Shown: positions 1 through 11,984, counted from the first letter of the stretch. The stretch: DNA of 64,000 nt from Miscanthus floridulus (GCF_019320115.1 NC_089584.1:58710852-58774851), one strand, 5' to 3'. The notes: generated by a model from the sequence alone, not told the origin. Numbers and translations are program-made.

Positions 1-1606
1 ATAGGACTAGCTGTGGCTTTGGCATGGAGGCCACATGAGTCCGGTTACGGAACCAGCAAAGGAAGAGAGGAGGAAGAAGATGACAGTGGAGCCCACATGT
101 CAGTGATTCAGTGATGTGGGAGAAAGAGAGGGACAGGGGTATTTTAGGCAAGATGAAACAATAATGCTTCCTGTAGGGCATCCGTCCGTCTGGATGACTT
201 GACTCGCTGGCCACGTGCCTTGCCTGTCCGGATTCGCCCCGCCCGCTGCGGCCGCCTCCATGCTGCCGCCCGCCACGGCCGCCTCCACCACGCCACTCAC
301 CCAAATTCGCCCAATCAGTAAGAAGATGTTGCACTAAAAGTGCACGTTGCAAGCATGTGTTTCATATGCTTTAGAGATATGTTGTAAGTGTTTATATAGA
401 TGTTGCAAAAGTAGCTCTGGATGTTGTATATGTTGCAATGGCTATATATGTATGTTACAAGTGTCTGTTTGAAATGTTTCATCTATTTCAGACAAATATT
501 GTAAGTGTTTTATCTGGATGTTGCATATGTTGTAGATGCAAGTGTATATTCTAAATGTTTCAGTTGTTTTAGACGTATGTTGCAAGTGTTTCATGTTTTA
601 AGTGTATTCTCTTGAATGAGACAGCTGGAGTCACGTGGCGCGCATCTGTAGGCGGGGCGCGTGTGGATTCCTGCGTGCATGCACGAAACAGAGCAGACGC
701 ATGCTTCCCATGTGCGCGTGGGAAACAGAGCGAGCGTGGGCGGTCCCCGAGTGCGCGCTCGGAACAGAGCAGGGGCGAGCGTCCGGATGCAAAGTGTCTG
801 TCCATGCGCTAGCTCTACCGAATATGAAAATATATTGATCTGTAGGTGGATCCAAGGTCTAGAAAAATATATAAAGTGACATATTTCAGGCAACGAAAGA
901 ATTAGAATAGCACGGTTCTGAATAGATGAACGGTAGTGACGTATCCTAAAAGTTGGAAAATTATAGTGGCACCCATAAAAAAAACTTCTTAAAATAGCCT
1001 CCGGCGATAGTGAGCCACGGCAGTACACTGTACACCACTAGACCCGCTCCTCCTCTACTGTCCGTACCTACCATAATCATGCGGCACTAAACCCTTCTTA
1101 TATTAATGATATATGTGACCACCTGGAGAAAACAGCTGTGTTCTAACGGTCTGTTCTTATAATAGTATTTTTCTCTCACATTAAACCAATCAACAGTAAT
1201 AATCCACGATCATATATGATCGTTTCAGCCCCGACCGAACATACCGTAAGTTGCTGTACCAGCCAAACATTCATTTCTCGTGGTCATTTTTTAAAGTGAT
1301 GGCTAGTGGATGTTCCTGTGCAGATTGTACTTTTTCAAAAATTAAAGTAGACGCCTTATAGTTATTTAACTGGAATAAATTCTGAGCCTCACAATGTGCT
1401 GCTTTTACTGGAACACTGTTTTTGCGTCAGAATCGACTGAATATCGAATCTATTGTTCGCGTCAGTCATCAAACCGCAGGCAACCTGTATATATCAAGTT
1501 TGATGTTAATCTTGTTAGAGGGTCGCTTCGTACCTATCAAGTTTGATGTATGCTGACGCAAAAGGAGGCTCCACTATACTGCATGCAAGAACCCACCATC
1601 TTTGAT
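1..1606. other. 5' intergenic region, no gene recognised
   Basis: No open reading frame here resembles a known protein. The stretch holds short direct repeats (318-605), a GC-rich block at 610-815 with overlapping short ORFs on both strands, and an AT-rich remainder. A degenerate MITE-like piece may lie near 1149-1247, starting with a CTGTTC-like box and ending with a CCGAACATACCG-like box. The overlapping GC-rich ORFs show no domain and look like by-products of base composition. Confidence 0.6.
318..605. repeat. degenerate direct repeats of a TGTTGCAAGTGTTT-like box
   Basis: A box resembling ATGTTGCAAGTGTTT recurs about every 30-60 bp, at roughly 340, 385, 420, 455, 495, 520 and 580, with interleaved TTGCATATGTTG variants. 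Such imperfect arrays are common at the ends of grass DNA transposons. No terminal inverted repeat or target duplication is evident, so the parent element is unassigned. Confidence 0.55.
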
Positions 1607-1717
1607 GGGCCTGTTCGCTTGTTGGTTTCAACCAGCCAACCAACAATATTTTTCTCTTACAACAAACCAGTATCAGTCAGCCCAAAACAGCCCAGAAACC
1701 AACCAGCGAACATGCCC
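1607..1717. mobile_element. MITE with GGGCCTGTTCGCTTG-type ends (family A)
   Basis: The left end reads GGGCCTGTTCGCTTG and the right end is its imperfect complement, GCGAACATGCCC. The internal part includes TTGGTTTC and GAAACCAA-like arms, so it can fold into a hairpin of about 110 bp. Related copies lie at 28527-28651 and 29846-29898. It ends 8 bp upstream of the WAT1-type gene's TATA box. No clear target duplication was found. Confidence 0.7.
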
Positions 1718-1725
1718 TGCTCGAT

Positions 1726-1735
1726 TATATAAAAA
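1726..1735 (+). promoter_or_regulatory. TATA box of the WAT1-related gene
   Basis: TATATAAAAA lies about 50-60 bp upstream of the start codon at 1786, implying a short 5' UTR with transcription beginning near 1755-1765. It is the only good TATA match close to the gene. The MITE at 1607-1717 occupies the proximal promoter immediately upstream. Confidence 0.6.
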
Positions 1736-1785
1736 AGCATGCATGTCCAGGAGTCCCAACAGACGACCGCTGTAGGCCTGTAGAA

Positions 1786-4700
1786 ATGGGTAACAGAGCA
1801 GCTTTCGTGGTTGCATTTCTCCTCAGGGCTTTATATGGAGGCATGCAGATAGTAACCAAGGCTGCTTTCGATGAAGGCATGAGCACGTCGGTCTTTGTTT
1901 TCTACAGGCATCTAACTGGAATTCTCTTCTTGGTGCCCATTGCTTTTGTGCTTGAAAGGTAATCAATCAATTCGAATCATGCTTGTTACTACATAGCTAG
2001 CTAGCTGCTTGCATGACACCATGGGAGAAGAATGAACTGAGGCTTCTTTTTTTTTTTCAGGAAAACTGCTCCGCCACTGTCATTCAAAGTCTCTCTGAAA
2101 TTGTTTTTTCATGCACTCTACGGGTAGGGGAAAATGGGATTCATTCTTATTTATTTGATTTCATCGGCTTATGACCTGAGATTTATTTGGAACACCAGCG
2201 GTTCTCAACCTTTTTATACGTACGCTGCTTTCAATCAATAAAGCAATAGTAGTTTTGTCTCTTCATGTTTAATCACACAGGTTTCGTAATCTTAAGTTTT
2301 AGAAGCTCCTGTCAGCCACCTATGCTATGACTTCATTTGAGTGCACATCTTTCCTGTCAGTCATGTGTCCATTTCTCTTCTCTTCTGGGTTGAAGTGCAG
2401 GATTTGATAATTCCTCCCTTAATTTTCTTAGCCACCAATGCGGTGGATTCTACTTAAATATTTATATACTTAATTAACAACCAACAAAAAGATAACATTA
2501 ATATGTCCTGATGAACAGATTCGGCTTATGCATGCTCTGTTTGATTTATGTTTCTCAACTTATAGTTATACATATGTGATATGTGCAGAACTTATCAAAA
2601 GTTTGCTATTTGAGCTCAATGGATTGTTCTGTTAGTAAATGGTAGTACTATTTAGTGAGTTTTTCTCGTTCAGTTGGTGTCCTTTGTTACACTTACATAC
2701 AGCACAGTCATTAATAATTGCATCCTTTTTTTAAATAGGAAGGATTTTATTAATTTCACAACTATTACATCGAGTTGATACAATAAAAGCGAATTCACTT
2801 CTGCCTTGTGCCTAAACACAAAGCTGCATATATGTTTTCTTATTTTAGGATTGCTGGAGCAATAAACATATATGGCCTTGGTCTCAGTTATTCTTCAGCA
2901 ACATCATCATCTGCAATATTTAACCTCCTGCCAGCTGTGGCTTTCTTTCTGGCTGTTGTCCTGGGGTGAGCATCTTCATTTTCGTACTTCCATTATTTCC
3001 TTGTAATAAGATTGGAATTCTGGATCCATAATATCAGGTTTCGAGGATTCTAATTTTGGACAAAACAAGGCAGAGCGCAAGCTGTACCTTGCCTCCTATA
3101 GTTTGCCTTGTGCATAATGCCATAATCTCCTCCTATAAGATCCGGCTTATATGACATCAATCAGAGTAATTTTGAATCCAGAAAGATGAATCTTGATTCT
3201 TAGATTACCACTGCCTCAGGACTTCTGTTGGCACATGCCAAGATTTTGTTGGAGTTTTACTTCAATTCCTTTTGTCAGTAGCTGCCATAGGACCCACACC
3301 AGCCCTGCAGCCCCAGCACATACTGTTCCTACCAAAGTAACATGCAAAGCGGCAAGACAAAGGGACTTGAATCTCTCTAACAAAAAAAAATTAATGTATG
3401 TTAGATATAATTAATTTATTTTCAGAGAAATGTGTAATATGCAAAATACATAAAAGCGACGGTCACACAAATGCATGGATGATGATTACGTCTTGAGAAG
3501 AGTGCTGAAACTGTCATATCTTGAGTCAATTTTTTGTGAATGATCTGGAAAAGTTTTGAGTTCAGCATGATCTGTGTTTCCGACCTGACAAATTTTAACA
3601 GTTGTAATATTCATAATTTTACATTTGGTAGGATGGAGACTTTGAACTTGAGGAGATTCCATGGGATTGCAAAAGCTTCAGGCGTATTGTTTAGCATTGC
3701 TGGCGTGATTGTACTTGCATTTTACCAAGGACCAGCATTCAGATCATTCATCCACCATAACCCTTTTCATCACACAAGTAACTCCCATGCTGGGGTTACT
3801 GCTCATCCTAAAAGGGTTTGGATGTTTGGAATTTTCTTGACGACTTTATCAACTACATCATGGGCTCTTTGGACAGTTCTTCAGGTAAGAATGTGTCTCG
3901 GAGCTTCATTTATTTATACGTTCAGTGATCATAGCAGATGCAGATCAAATGACAGTCTTTGCTTGCTCATGATATTTACCTACACAGTAATTGTTTCTCA
4001 GGGACCTATGCTGGAAGCATATCCATCTAAGTTGCTCAACACAACCCTCCAGATGATCTTTGCAACAATTCAGTGTTTCTTCATCGCCCTAGCGGCCGAG
4101 AGGGATTTTTCAAAATGGAAGCTAGCGCTGGACATACGTCTTTTTGCTGTGTTGTACTCTGTAAGTTCAATATCTCCTCATCAGATTGTGTTACAAGTAT
4201 ATGTTTTTATTTTTTTGGTAGCAACAGACGAATAGCTAGTTCTGAACTTGTCATATTTCCAAGGTGTTGCATGAAGATGCGAAAATTAGTAATACATAGC
4301 ATAGCACATTAAACTAAGAAAGTTTTAAGACGAAGTTTTATCCCTGTTTACCCAAATGGGACAAAGGTAATGGTACGTAGTAATATGCCAAACTGTATTT
4401 CCATGCTCAGCTCATCTGAAACTGAGGTTCGCCACTTCTCCTAAGCTCATGCAATGTTTGGACTTTGGAGTGTGAGGATTTCACATGAGACCTTGTTTGG
4501 ATGCACTGTATCCACATCAATTCATTGTGTTGGAGTGGATACAGATACGGTGCATCCAAACAAGGCCAAACAGTTCTATCCACACAGATCTGAAAAGAAT
4601 ACTAGCTTTGCCCATCCAGAATTTTGTACTGCACGCAGGGCAAACCACCGGTCAGGACAAACCACACGAAACGATAGGTCCAGATAAGAATTGAAGTCAT

Positions 4701-5302
4701 AGTATTAGCTTTATTCCTTTATAAGTGTTCATTCAAGCACATTCCATCACAGTAATATTAGTATGTTTTCTTCATGTTGTTACATTCTGCACTTGTATTA
4801 CTGCGTTTCTCTAGCCATCAATCTCATTTCCAGACACATCCCAAATGACCTGTGGTAAGTAAGCACGACCAATGTGAATGTGATGCTAGCATGTCTCAAA
4901 CTTCTGAACACATGATACAGGGAATTCTTGTCTCAGGAGTTGCGTATTATATGCAAGTATGGGTCATTGAAAAGAGCGGGCCTGTTTTCTTGGCCATGAC
5001 AATGCCAATAACCTTGCTTGTCACAATTGTTCTGTCTTTGTTTCTCGGAGAAGCGGTTACCCTGGGAAGGTGTGTGTGTCTTCTGCTTACTAGCAGTTCC
5101 TTAATACCCTCAATTCTCTTTAAACAATGGTAATGATTTACAATTTGCATTGTAACCCGGAACTCATGTCCCCTGCAGTATCTTAGGTGGAGTAATCATG
5201 GTTGGTGGTCTGTACAGTGTCCTTTGGGCCAAGAGGTCTGAGCAAGTGGATGCCAGCAAGCAACAAATGGCGCCTACTCCAGCAGAGACAACACAAGTTT
5301 AG
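1786..5302 (+). CDS. WAT1-related protein (nodulin MtN21/EamA transporter), 7 exons
   Basis: Predicted exons are 1786-1958, 2061-2123, 2849-2965, 3632-3884, 4002-4160, 4921-5069 and 5179-5302. All introns are GT-AG and all phases join, giving 346 codons including the stop (345 residues), the usual length for the family. The start has a signal-anchor-like N-terminus (MGNRAAFVVAFLLRALYGG). Exons 1-3 hold the first EamA half, with the LSYSSATSSSAIFNLLPA segment typical of MtN21 proteins. Exon 4 has MET followed by a FHGIAKASG stretch and a hydrophilic loop. Exons 5-7 hold the second half, including YPSKLLNTTLQM, YYMQVWVIEKSGPVF and a GGVIMVGGLYSVLWAK last helix. About ten membrane helices are expected. 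The family includes the vacuolar auxin exporter WAT1 and UMAMIT amino-acid transporters; the substrate here cannot be told. It is the one apparently intact host gene in the window. Confidence 0.93.
4491..4567. mobile_element. short hairpin MITE in intron 5 of the WAT1-related gene
   Basis: CCTTGTTTGGATGCACTGTA near 4491 is answered by GGTGCATCCAAACAAGG at 4550-4566. The paired inner arms are TATCCAC (4509-4515) and GTGGATA (4535-4541). Overall this is a foldback of roughly 77 bp. It lies wholly within intron 5 (4161-4920), away from both splice sites. Confidence 0.65.
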
Positions 5303-6040
5303 GTTCAACTTAGCTTATTATGGCTGCACACCCGTGCTCAATGGTAGTTTCAGGCTGGTTTGTATTTTGTAGTTACTGAAATTGAGAGAACGGTAAAGTT
5401 ATGTAGTCTTCTTCCAATATATGGCATCAATTCTTTAAGCTTGGAATGCTCAGACTTAGTTCTCAGGTTTTGTGCACTATTCATTTATTTTGGCAAATGT
5501 AAATACAGTAACATAAGTGAGATCAAGCAAGGAAATGAAAACTGCTGAGACGAGGTGATATATCCCGTAGTGTCAGTTTACCAAAACATAACCCTTAGTC
5601 CATGTTAGAGCCTCTTATGAAAAAATAGCATTCGTCACTGAATGTCACTGCCCTTTGTTTATGATGATTTATACTTGTTATACACCCTACAAAACGTCAT
5701 CAAACATGATGCTGTAATGACAATTTTGTCCACCTTTGCGACTTGGCTCCCTGCCATTCGGCAAGGTCGAGAAATCCATCCTTCCTATCCTTCAGTTTGA
5801 CTCGGATGAGAAGAGCATGGGAAGCTTACGCCCTTCTCAAGATGTTTTCATGGCTGGTCCCATCCTCTCGGCACTAGAATTGTCAACATTGCGACCCCGA
5901 GCAGCATGTAGCTTGTCTTCAAGACGAGCAGGCACGTCTTTGGTCCGTTTGGCAAGGCTCCTGCTCCGACTTCTCGTGGCTCTTTGAAAGGAGCCTTCCC
6001 AAACGGCCGGAGCTACTCCATATCTGATAATCACTGCTGG
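5303..6040. other. 3' flank of the WAT1-related gene, no gene recognised
   Basis: The first 200 bp or so are AT-rich and probably include the 3' UTR. The remainder has short ORFs on both strands (5736-5987, 5837-6058) without recognisable domains. No terminal repeats were seen. Confidence 0.5.
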
Positions 6041-6243
6041 GTCGAAAGCCCCCATCACTACCAGGATCCATGCCGGCAGAGGTTAATAGGCAGTAATGGA
6101 TCCGGTGGGTGACCCGGCAGTGATAAAGTCACAACATTATCGGTTCATAGTAGAAACCGACAGTGATACTCATGACTATCACTGCCGGACTAGATCATCA
6201 ACCTAGCGATATAATGATTGCCATGCCAATCCTCGACCCGACG

Positions 6244-6623
6244 TGTATAGCAGCGGCGAGGATTAGAGCTTGATAAAGGATGAGCTGAACACAACACAAA
6301 CACACACGAGAACACTTGTAACACGGATGGTTTTGGTGTTGCTTGAAAGCGTAGCTTTTCTGAACTTCTATTGCCTCTTTTATTCTGAAAATACAAAGAG
6401 CAGAAATACTAAGTGGACAGCCGCACATCGCGCCGCGGATGCATCCATCCCCACGTCCATGATGCCGCTAGTTCACTAGTAATTCCAGGGTTGTGTGCGA
6501 GCTAATCTCGCCATGCCCTCCTACGCGCATGGCCTCCACAGGTTGGAGCTCATGCGCATGCAAAACTGAAAGAATAGATAAACATGCAACTACTAACTAA
6601 CACATGCGCAAGGATTACTAACA
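6244..6623 (-). mobile_element. Copia-type 3' LTR
   Basis: On the minus strand a purine tract (AGGAGGAGAATT) is followed directly by TGTTAGTAATCC at 6623, a typical start for a Copia LTR. The LTR appears to end at TATACA at 6244, about 380 bp later. It follows the RNase H end of a Copia pol, as a 3' LTR should. The matching 5' half of the element is absent. Confidence 0.6.
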
Positions 6624-6633
6624 AATTCTCCTC

Positions 6634-7128
6634 CTAAACCTTACGCACGCTCTGTACATCAATGACCCCAAGCTTAGAACGAAGTTCACAGAGACGCTCA
6701 CGTCCCAAGGCCTTTGTCAAAATGTCAGCCAGCTGATCAGCAGTCCCAATGGACTCAACTCTAACCCTGTTCTCCTCAATACATTCATGGATATAGTGGT
6801 ATCTAATGTCAGTGTGCTTGCTACGATCATGAAAAATAGAATCCTTACTCAGTTGGATGGTTGACTGGCTGTCAATCTTCAGGTTGATGACGTCGGACCT
6901 CTTACCTTTGAGCTCTCCAAGAAGTTGCACCAACCAAATCCCTTGACAGGCTGCAGTTGTTGCTACAATATACTCAGCTTCGCATGAAGATAGTGCCACC
7001 ACCCCGCTAGGTGATTATGTCGTTGCTGCCGAGGAAGAAAAGGACGCCAGAGGTGCTCTTCCTTGTATCAATGTCTCCAGCAAGATTATTATCATTGTAA
7101 CCTTCCAGTTGTGCCTCCTTCCTAGAGT
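6634..7128 (-). pseudogene. Copia pol fragment: RNase H C-terminal region
   Basis: The ORF at 7002-6634 reads through SSCEAEYIVATTAACQGIWL, IDSQSTIQLSKDSIFH, RSKHTDIRYHYIHE and ADQLADILTKAL, the classic end of Ty1/Copia RNase H. Upstream, 7003-7128 continues the domain with a STSGVLF-like segment, but frame breaks are present. Reverse transcriptase, integrase and gag are missing. The left edge lies about 10 bp from the purine tract of the 3' LTR, so this is a genuine 3' end of an element truncated at about 7128. Confidence 0.85.
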
Positions 7129-7495
7129 GGCCTATCACTGCCGTGTGGGTGACACGACAGTGATAAAGTCACAACACTATCAGTTCATAGCATATATCGG
7201 TAGGTGATTGATGGTTTCGTCTTCCTGATCACACAACAAACATCTTTTTCGCGCCAGGGAATATAGCACGTTTTACGTTAATAGGACTAAATTAATTATA
7301 CGGCGCAGCTATGAGAGAACCCTAATAACACATATTATAAACCACCAAGCTAGTGGTGAATGACCTAGAATAAATATAGAAATAGAAAAAGAAGGAAGAA
7401 AGAGCGAGTATCCTCAACACCCAAGACCTACAATTAAGACCGCAACAAAAATAACCAAAGAAGAGGTCGCCTACAAGATAGACAAAGCCATGCAA

Positions 7496-7825
7496 CGATG
7501 GCAAAGCATCCGCCAGCGAAGACCAAGCGACCACGGCGACCATGCGTCCACCAAGAAGTGATCGAGCTCGCACGCTCTCAGCAGCAAAGCATCTACTAGA
7601 GAGGGAACCGAAGAGCCAACAGCGGCAAAGCATCCGCCAAGGATTTTGCCGACAGCCAAGCATCCACCGGGGAAGAAGCAAAGATGCCCCCTACGACAAA
7701 GTATCTACAGAGGAGAGTGGCCATGACACTCTCGGCAGCAAAGCATCTGCCAGAGAGGAGACCAACGACAATGGCGGCAAAGCATCTGCCAGAGAACGAT
7801 AGCGGCAAAACATTCGCTACGAAAG
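7496..7825. repeat. degenerate repeats of a GGCAAAGCATCTGCCAGAG-like unit
   Basis: Variants of GCAAAGCATCYGCCA recur near 7500, 7586, 7622, 7655, 7697, 7736, 7774 and 7804, spaced 30-90 bp. The spacing is irregular and the copies diverge, so the array is old or was assembled by slippage. It lies inside the retroposon, and translation on the minus strand gives repeated GRCFAAE/LADALP-like peptides. Confidence 0.65.
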
Positions 7826-10800
7826 CTAGATGACGACGGCAAGGTCAAGAGCTGCAAGACAGACCAAAGCGAGTACAATCAACACACACAAGCAAGTAAG
7901 GAACTCCACTAGGAGTCGATGGCATAGCAGAAACCAAGGATGACAGCAACCACACGGGGGACAAGTGACGAGCCATACGTCATTCTTCAGTGATGCCTTC
8001 AGGAAGGAGGTGACGCCCAAGGGTACCACACTAGACGCCACCACCGCTAGCCTTAGAGGCATCTAAGGTGAGGTTTACGCCCAGAATCCTGTGATGTCGG
8101 CGCAGAAGCATGGGGTCCAACAACAACGCCTCCAAGGAGGTAAAGCGGTGCTCGTCCGCGTGGCCAAAACCAAGCTGAGCTTTCGCCTAGAACCCGTGCA
8201 ACCACCACCACATGATCATGAGATCCGCGAGCACCGCACCCTGACCACCAATGCACCATCCAGCCATGTCAAGCGAGCTGTAGGTCGGCCTACAACTAGA
8301 TCTGGCCGATTGAAGCCAGTTGTAGCTAGTCGGGGGCAGCCACAGCTAGTCAGGCCCAACACCACATGCATCCAAGCACCGGCCAGCCAGAACCGCCCGC
8401 TGATCGCCGGTGGCCCAGGCCTAGGCCATCGCCGATCATCGGTTGCCGCCCAACTATGGTGGCTAGCAGCTAGCCAGCCGCAGGCGCCCCGACCCGCTAG
8501 ATCTGATCACTGCTGTGGTGGCTTGGCCAAGCCCCAGCTAGCCACAGGCAACGGGTAGCATAGGCTGCCACCAATGGGATTGTAGACCGGCACGGCCATG
8601 ACCTGCCGCTGTAGAGTAGCGGATCCAGCTGTCACAACATAGGCGCACTACCCTAGTCCCGCCTCCGGCCACCCGGACGATGACACCGAGCGTCATCGAG
8701 GAGGGGGGCACGGTTGGCCTGGGCGCCACCAGACGACAGATCCGGGCCGGTTGGCCGCTTGTCGCCGCCATTCCAAAGCTGAAGGTGAAGGGGATGGAGG
8801 AGGGTGGACGAGGAGCAAGGGGGAGGTGCAGACGATGGGTGCCATTTTAGGGTACCACCGCCTGAAAGCTCTAGTTTGGTTTTGGTAAATTGATAAAACC
8901 CTAAGTGCTAACCTAGTTTATCAAAGTGATCATGAGATATATAGCACTATTCCAAGTGATGGAGCAATGGTGAAGATCATGATGATGGTGTGGTGACCAT
9001 GATGATCAAGTGCTTGGACTTGGAAAAGAAGAAAGTGAAAAATAAAAAGCTCAAGGCCAAGGTGAAACTTAATAGGAGCTTTTTAGTTTGGTGATCGAGA
9101 CACTTAGCGAGTGTGATCACATTTAGGATAGATGGTTGTACTATTAAGAGGGGAGCTCTTATTAGACAACTCGATCATCTAGTGCCACTAGGTGTTGAAA
9201 TATTTGCATTGCATTTGAGGCCCAGTGCACATTTGGTGCGAAGTGATTAACCTATGAAAAATATTTGTGAAAATGCTAACACACTTGCACGTGATGGCAA
9301 AACACTTGGAGTGTTAGCACATTTGCAAAGGTGGTGAAAAAAGTGAAGAAAAGGAGGCGTAGTCGGGCTTGTGTTGCTGCCTCGAGGGCACCACCACCTT
9401 GTGATGGTGCACCGCCACCCCTATGGCGGTGACCGGTAGAGGAGGCCTAGAGGGAGGTGTTCTGGGGGGCACTGCCACCCCTTGTCCAGTGGCACCACCA
9501 CCCCTAGGGCAGTGCCCACCTGGACGTGGATGAGAAGGGCTGGAGCTAGGGCTGGCACCGCTAGTGACGGTGTACACCACCCCAGGTGTGACGGTGCACC
9601 GCCGGGTGCACCGCCGGGGGCACTGCCACTGACGGTGTACACCGCCTCATGCGCGACGGTGCACCACCGGTGTGTGTCCGGTGCCACCGCTATTTTTCAC
9701 TTGAGAGCAAAGAAAGATGTGCTGGGCACCGCCGCGGTCACCGTCGCAGGGAGGGCGGTGCACCGCCATTTTTATCCAGAGAAGGGGGTTTCTTGGGCAA
9801 TCGCTAGGTGGTCACCGCCACCCTAGGGGCGGTGCCACCACCGCCTATCCAATGCCCCAATGGCTAGTTAGATGAGCATTGGAGGGGCAACGCCACCCCA
9901 TGTCCGGTGCTGCACCGACATATCCGGTGACCCCGCAAAAGCTGACTCAAAGGGGTAACGGCTCTATTTGCTTGTGAGCTTATAAATAGAGCTAGTGGCC
10001 GGCCTTGGCCCTTCTCTTGGCACTTCTAACAACTGCATACACCCTTTGAGAGCTGAGCACACCACTCCACTCACTTGCACACTTGATTTCATCATCTTGA
10101 GTGAGATTGGAGAGCCTCTAGTGCATTGCTTAGTGTTCTAGCATCTTGTGGCACTAGTTGGGCGATCTAGGCTGGTGAAGTTCTTGTTACTCTTGGTGTT
10201 TACCGACACCTAGACGGCTCGGTGATTGGTGTATCATTGAGCGACTATTGGTGATTGTTGCTGGCTCTGATCGTCGATATTGTGAGGGGTTCTTGTGCCT
10301 TCCCCGTGGGAGATCACGAAAGGCAACTCTAGTGGATTGCGCGTGGCTTGTATGATCCTCATCTTGTGTTAGTTGTGCAGCACCCTATTGAGGGTTTGGT
10401 GTGTGATGCCAATTAGCGCGTGAACTTCTAAGTGTGTGAATCACCACAACGATGACTAGTATAACACCCCCGGTGTTACGATCTCATTTAGCACCGCAAT
10501 TTAGGCCTAAGAAAAAATTTTGAATCGAGTTTTTCTCGGGTTTTAATTTAAAACGTACTTAAGGCGATAATCAAATCCTGTGTGACGTAGTTTCGCGGAC
10601 TCAAATAAACGTCTAGATTAAATTCCAGTCGTAAAAAAATACTTAGGATGTCGAACAATAATCCTTGCAAATAAATAGCGAACGGTTCGTTCTAGTAGAT
10701 TAAGTAGGAAAAACAACTTTTATAAATAAAATAAAATCCATTAATAAATAGAACGATATACATATATATAGCGTTTGAATCAAATTTAAATTTGAGCCTT

Positions 10801-10852
10801 GGTAAAATTTTCCTGCGCCTAGATGTTACAATTTGTGTAAATTAGCAAACTG

Positions 10853-10853
<1 letters not shown>

Positions 10854-10910
<57 letters not shown>
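10854..10910. repeat. (TA)n microsatellite in the LARD 5' LTR
   Basis: About 28 uninterrupted TA dinucleotides. The corresponding position of the 3' LTR also has a TA run (18789-18849) of slightly different length, so it predates or tracks the LTR pair. Confidence 0.95.
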
Positions 10911-10914
<4 letters not shown>

Positions 10915-11452
10915 GAATGATGACACTATAGCAAAGTGCTGAAACGAGCTCCATTGTTGATTGGACGTTCTGTTGCCTGGTCTGCTCGTTACTGTTCATG
11001 TCCAGCGCCCCTGCTGCCTGCCTTGTCTTTATATCTGCGCTGCACTGAGTGGAGGTCTTGTCTTGCGATGTCCCTTCTCTCTTGCGTCCTTTTCTCTGTG
11101 AGTCTGGGCAACCATGTTGCTTTCATGACTTTTACTCCAGTCACGGACCAGACCAACGGTGAAAATTTTTCACTACCTATAAATCATGTATATGTATTCT
11201 ACCGCTCGCTTTTTGCCAATAATAATGTTTACCTCAGCCTGCCATGCCCATGCCCATTGCCAACCAACCATGTACGTACACAGGTACTAGTATAGAGGAG
11301 AAATAGATGGCGTGAATGCTGCATCTGCTGCTTTTTACTCGGCACTGCTCTGTTACACCTCTGCTCCTCGTGCTCAACCCAGTGCATTTAACCAGGAGCG
11401 AGCCCCTCAGCTTCTCTCATAACCCGATTTCCTTTTCTGTCCACCACCACCG

Positions 11453-11984
11453 ATGGCCGCCGCTCTCCGCTGTGTATTGCCGTTCTTGCTGCTAGGGCTG
11501 ACAGCGCCACCAGCGGCTACCTCGGCCTCTTCAACTCCTCGGACTCCACCATAGCCAAGAACAGGTCCGCGTCCACCGCCATCATCGCTATCGAGTTCGT
11601 CACCATGGCAAACCCGGAGTTCACCGACTCCAGCGACAACCTCACATCGGCATGGATCGACTACCGCAGCGCGGATCGCCGCCTGGAGGTGTTCATGTGC
11701 TATGCCACAAACGCCAAGCCGTAGCGGCCGGTCCTCTCCGTCGCCGTTTTCTTCCCGGAGCTGCTCAAGGACCCGAGGAAGTTCAGCTACAAGGAGCTGA
11801 GCGCCGCCACCAGAGGGTTCCGCACGAGCAGAGTCCTCGGCAAGGGCGCGTTCAGGACTGTGTACAAGGCCGCCATGCAAGGCCCTGTCGCCACCACCTA
11901 CGCCGTTAAGCGGCCGATGAAGGCGCACTAGAGCCGGGGCGAGTTCGTCACCGAGCTGTCCGTCATCGCCTTGGCCTGCTCCCA
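11453..11984 (+). pseudogene. Captured L-type lectin receptor kinase (LecRK) fragment, 5' LTR copy
   Basis: The ATG at 11453 opens a signal-peptide-like stretch (MAAALRCVLPFLLLGL). A frame change follows, then lectin-domain pieces: GYLGLFNSSDS, an IEFVTMANPEF segment and SAWIDYRSADRRLEVF. A TAG at about 11722 follows, then RPVLSVAVFF, a juxtamembrane FSYKELSAATRGF, a P-loop in which the second part is mutated (GKGAFRTVYKA), the VAIK-lysine region (TYAVKRP) and part of helix C (EFVTELSVIA). Much of the lectin and all transmembrane sequence is missing. The order matches plant legume-lectin-domain receptor kinases. It is enclosed in the LTR and non-functional. Confidence 0.8.

Larger units (their letters stand above)
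6041..7205. repeat. CACTGCCGG-type repeat blocks flanking a Copia fragment
   Basis: Blocks at about 6041-6190 and 7133-7205 share TATCACTGCC, GTGGGTGACxCGxCAGTGATAAAGTCACAACA-like and ATCxGTTCATAG segments (paraphrased with x). These resemble subterminal repeats of a grass DNA transposon. A Copia fragment (6244-7128) now separates them. No clean transposon terminus is visible, so the assignment is inferred. Confidence 0.5.

Noticed and set aside
590..1028. Overlapping short ORFs on both strands near the left edge
   Set aside because: There are five mutually overlapping frames in a GC-rich block without splice sites, a promoter or similarity to any protein I recognise.
3193..3414. 73-codon ORF in intron 3 of the WAT1-related gene
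   Set aside because: It lies between clear GT-AG sites that join the conserved EamA frame, has no transporter similarity and is not needed for the full-length product.
9340..9910. GC-rich ORFs on both strands with Pro/Ala-rich translations
   Set aside because: They arise from GGTGCACCGCC-like repeats within the Copia solo LTR and lack any domain.
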